Below the pieces are notes generated by a model. The model made no database searches. It was not told where the DNA came from and saw only the letters and a list, made by a program, of their open reading frames with translations. 8,560 nt of DNA from Actinomycetota bacterium. GTDB lineage: Bacteria; Actinomycetota; Actinomycetes; Streptosporangiales; Streptosporangiaceae. Below are positions 6,234 through 8,560 of the stretch, in pieces. Position numbers and translations under genes: made by a program. Location: contig QGUZ01000212.1 in NCBI GenBank assembly GCA_003242605.1, positions 1 through 8,560 on the forward strand, given 5' to 3'. The number at the start of each line of letters is the position of its first letter. The first letter of the stretch is position 1.

Positions 6234-6704
6234 TCAGCGCGGCGCCGCCGTGCCGGGGCGGTCCGCCGCGCACAGCCGGGCGAGGCGGCGCAGGGACAGC
6301 CGGAGGAAGGCGGCGCCCACCGGCCCGGCCACCCACCGGCCGAGGCGGCCGACCGGGCCGAACGGCAGGTCGAGGCGCTCCTCCCACCGGATCACCGCGC
6401 CGCCGCCGGGGCCGGGCCGTACCCGGAAGGCGCCGGTGCCGCGCACCACGCGCCCGGTGTGCCGCACCTCCACCGTGTGCGGCGGCTCCCACCGGGTGAT
6501 CTCCATCGTGTCGGTGAAGCCCACCGGCCCGGCGCCGGTGAACGCGGCGAGCGCGCTTCCCACGCCGCGCCCGTCCCCGCGGGTCACCCGCGCCCGCGTC
6601 GCCACCATCCACTCGTGGTGCCGGTCCCAGTCGGTGAGCACGGCGAAGACCCGCTCCGGGCTCGCCGCGACCGCCACCGTCACCGCCAGCGCCGTCTCGG
6701 CCAT
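6234..6704 (-). CDS. SRPBCC family protein (polyketide cyclase/START-like fold)
   Basis: A 156-residue soluble protein of the SRPBCC superfamily, whose helix-grip fold forms a deep pocket for hydrophobic ligands. The opening 'VTVAVAASPERVFAVLTDWDRHHEWM' is the typical first strand and helix, with the Trp-containing turn of polyketide cyclase/dehydrase-like members. The middle has 'FTDTMEITRWEPPHTVEVRHTGRVVRGTGAFRVRP' and 'VIRWEERLDLPFGPVGRLGRWVAGPVGAAFLRLSLRRLARL', the alternating strands and the long C-terminal helix of the fold. ATG 6704 has AGGGG (complement of 6712-6716) seven bases upstream. It begins 38 bases after the helicase stop on the same strand and is probably co-transcribed with it, though no functional link is evident. 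No catalytic residues can be named; such proteins may be enzymes, lipid carriers or regulators. Confidence 0.85.
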   Translation of the reverse strand: MAETALAVTVAVAASPERVFAVLTDWDRHHEWMVATRARVTRGDGRGVGSALAAFTGAGPVGFTDTMEITRWEPPHTVEVRHTGRVVRGTGAFRVRPGPGGGAVIRWEERLDLPFGPVGRLGRWVAGPVGAAFLRLSLRRLARLCAADRPGTAAPR

Positions 6705-6742
6705 GCCCGTACCCCTGCCCCGCCGCGCCCGCGGCAGGCGCC

Positions 6743-8560
6743 TCACAGCAGCCGGAGCTGCACCTGCCGCGGCTTGCGGCGCGGCGCGGCGTCCCCGGCG
6801 ACCCGGTAGGCGGACGGGTCGAGGTCGTTGAGGAACGGGGACGGCCCGGTGGCGCGGGTCACGCCCTGCCGGGTGCGCTCGGCGGCGTGGCTGAGGTAGA
6901 GGTGCCGCTGGGCCCGGGTCATGCCGACGAACAGCAGGCGGCGCTCCTCCCGAACGTGCTCGGGGTCGAGCTCCTCCGGCCGGGTGCCGGGCGGGCGCAG
7001 CGGCAGCAGCCCGTCCTCGCAGCCGACGAGGAACACCACCGGGAACTCCAGGCCCTTGGCGGCGTGCAGGGTGAGCAGCGAGATGCGGTCGGCGCGCGGA
7101 TCCCAGGTGTCCACCTCGACGCCGAGCGCGAGCTCGGTGCGGAACCGCTCCAGGTCGTCGCCGCACCGCTCGGCGAGCGGCTTGAGCAGCTCGACCGCGG
7201 TGTGGATCTGCTCCGCGGTGAGCCGGTCGGGCGGCGCCTCCCCGTCCTCTTCGGCGTCGCCCGCGTCGGCGGGCAGCCGTTCCAGCAGGGCGTCCGCGGC
7301 GAGCCGTACCCGGCGCAGCACCGGCATGCGCTCCTCCGCCCCGGCCCCGGCCGGCGCGTACGCGAGCTCGGCGAGGATCCGCTCCACCCCGGGCCGGTCG
7401 GCGAGCCGGTCGTGCGACCGCTTCTGGAACGGCAGGCCGGCGTTGGTGAGCGCGGCCATCACGGCCCGGGCCTGCCGCTCGGTCCGGTACAGCACGGCGA
7501 AGTCGGAGAACCCGAGGCCCGCCGCGCCGTCGGAGTCGACCCGGCCGCTGTCGAACGCGTGGAACGACGCCCCGCCGATGAGCTGCTCGATCGTGCGGGC
7601 CACGAACGCCGCCTCGGCCTGCTCGGTGGCCGCCCGGTGCACGGTCACCGGCTCGTCGCCGCGCTCGCCCACCGGGTGCAGCTCGCGGTCCGGCACGAGC
7701 GAGGTCGGCGCGATCACCTGCAGCGCGGCGGTGAGGATCGGCGCGGCCGAGCGGTAGTTGCGGGTGAGCCGCACCTCGCGGGCGGTGGGGAAGTCCTGCC
7801 GGAACCGCAGGAAGAACCCGACGTCCGCGCCGCGGAACCGGTAGATCGCCTGGTCGGGGTCGCCGATCGCGGTGAGGTTGCCGTCCGGCGGGGCGAGCAG
7901 CCGCAGCAGCCGGTACTGCGTCTCGTCCACGTCCTGGTACTCGTCGACCGAGATCCACCGGTACCGGTCGCGGTAGGCGGCGACGAGCCCCGCGTCGGCC
8001 TCGAGCAGCGCCACCGGCAGCGCGATCAGGTCGTCGAAGTCGACCAGGTCGTTCCGGCGCAGCGCCTTGGTGTACCGCTCGGCGAGCTCGGCGACCTCGT
8101 CGCCGGCCGCCGCGCCGGTGCGCCGCCACGCCGAGATCGCGGGCAGCAGGCGGCGCGCCGCCCGCTCGTCGCCGGTGATCTCGGTGGCGATCGCGAGCCG
8201 CGCGGCCTGGTCGGCGATGCCGAAGCCGGGGCCGAGGCCCGCCCGCTCGTGCTGTTCCCGCAGGATGCGCACGCCGAGGGAGTGGAAGGTGGCGGTGGTG
8301 ATCCGAGGCGCGTGCTCGGGGGCGAGGGCGGCGAGCCGCTCGGCCATCTCCTCGGCGGCCCGGCGGGTGAACGTGATCGCCAGGCACTGCTCGGGCGGTA
8401 CGCCGCGGGCGGTGACGAGGTGGGCGAGGCGGTGGGTGAGCGTGCGCGTCTTCCCGGTGCCCGGCCCGGCGATGATGAGCAGCGGGCCTTCGGTGATCTC
8501 GGCCGCGGCGCGCTGCTCGGGATCGAGCCCGTCGAGCAGCGACCCGGCGGCGTGCCCGGG
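6743..8560 (-). CDS. UvrD/PcrA-like superfamily 1A DNA helicase (5' end outside window)
   Basis: An ATP-dependent 3'-5' DNA helicase/translocase of the UvrD/Rep/PcrA type, likely in repair. The frame is open to the right edge, giving 605 visible residues (numbered from the edge). Motifs in order: Q motif 'LDPEQRAAA' (12-20), Walker A 'AGPGTGKT' (31-38), Ia 'TFTRRAAEEM', II 'DEYQDVDE' (206-213), III 'GDPDQAIYRFRGA' (233-245), IV 'TRNYRS' (266-271), V 'TLHAAKGLEF' (497-506) and VI 'VGMTRAQRHLYL' (545-556). All key ATPase residues are present. The 2B region between motifs IV and V is shorter than in PcrA and has an acidic insert 'DAEEDGE'. The C-terminus ends in 'QVQLRLL', resembling a sliding-clamp-binding peptide. 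Walker A 'AGPGTGKT', rather than 'AGAGSGKT', recalls helicases fused to an N-terminal PHP/EndoQ-like domain; whether that is so here lies outside the window. The internal ATG at 8347 is not the true start, because motifs lie upstream of it. Confidence 0.93.
   Translation of the reverse strand, partial: PGHAAGSLLDGLDPEQRAAAEITEGPLLIIAGPGTGKTRTLTHRLAHLVTARGVPPEQCLAITFTRRAAEEMAERLAALAPEHAPRITTATFHSLGVRILREQHERAGLGPGFGIADQAARLAIATEITGDERAARRLLPAISAWRRTGAAAGDEVAELAERYTKALRRNDLVDFDDLIALPVALLEADAGLVAAYRDRYRWISVDEYQDVDETQYRLLRLLAPPDGNLTAIGDPDQAIYRFRGADVGFFLRFRQDFPTAREVRLTRNYRSAAPILTAALQVIAPTSLVPDRELHPVGERGDEPVTVHRAATEQAEAAFVARTIEQLIGGASFHAFDSGRVDSDGAAGLGFSDFAVLYRTERQARAVMAALTNAGLPFQKRSHDRLADRPGVERILAELAYAPAGAGAEERMPVLRRVRLAADALLERLPADAGDAEEDGEAPPDRLTAEQIHTAVELLKPLAERCGDDLERFRTELALGVEVDTWDPRADRISLLTLHAAKGLEFPVVFLVGCEDGLLPLRPPGTRPEELDPEHVREERRLLFVGMTRAQRHLYLSHAAERTRQGVTRATGPSPFLNDLDPSAYRVAGDAAPRRKPRQVQLRLL

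Noticed and set aside
3922..6612. Long open frame on the - strand opposite the PBP (and one opposite fdhA, 1850-3250)
   Set aside because: They are Arg/Ala/Gly/Val-rich shadows of strongly supported + strand genes, a usual effect of very high GC; no family motif is present.
6234..8387. One continuous - strand frame joining the SRPBCC gene to an upstream extension across the helicase
   Set aside because: Only the last 156 codons (from 6704) look like protein. The extension is out of frame with the helicase and is Arg/Pro/Ala filler.
1..8560. CRISPR array, insertion sequence, tRNA or phage remnant
   Set aside because: No spaced direct repeats, transposase motifs or cloverleaf-like sequence were seen; repeats present are isolated inverted repeats.

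Overview
The window is very GC-rich, with G or C at nearly every third codon position. Its genes (conservon-type sensor kinase plus DUF742 protein, Gly-rich class A PBP, glutathione-independent formaldehyde dehydrogenase) point to a filamentous actinomycete, probably of the Streptosporangiales/Thermomonospora kind. That placement is inferred from gene content and base use only.

Layout: (i) 2-1602, + strand, the 3' part of a HAMP/HATPase sensor kinase overlapping a DUF742 gene. These are the cvnA and cvnC parts of a conservon; the roadblock (cvnB) and GTPase (cvnD) genes that normally accompany them are not next to them. (ii) 1603-1891, an intergenic spacer with two short palindromes before (iii) fdhA, 1892-3112, a monocistronic zinc/NAD formaldehyde dehydrogenase closed by a 16-bp terminator-like hairpin. 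(iv) 3113-3885, about 770 bases with no certain gene. It holds a run of hairpins, a possible 72-codon ORF ending right at another strong hairpin, and a ~210-nt leader whose conserved blocks, in order, resemble the ydaO/yuaA cyclic-di-AMP riboswitch. (v) 3886-6156, a class A penicillin-binding protein, which that leader would control. (vi) A long imperfect hairpin between convergent genes. (vii) - strand, an SRPBCC-domain protein (6234-6704) downstream of a UvrD/PcrA-like helicase (6743 to the right edge, 5' end missing), probably co-transcribed.

The most valuable observation is the riboswitch candidate before the PBP gene. It would tie peptidoglycan polymerisation to the second messenger c-di-AMP. 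No mobile element, CRISPR array, tRNA or rRNA was seen. Most of the rest is ordinary chromosomal content.
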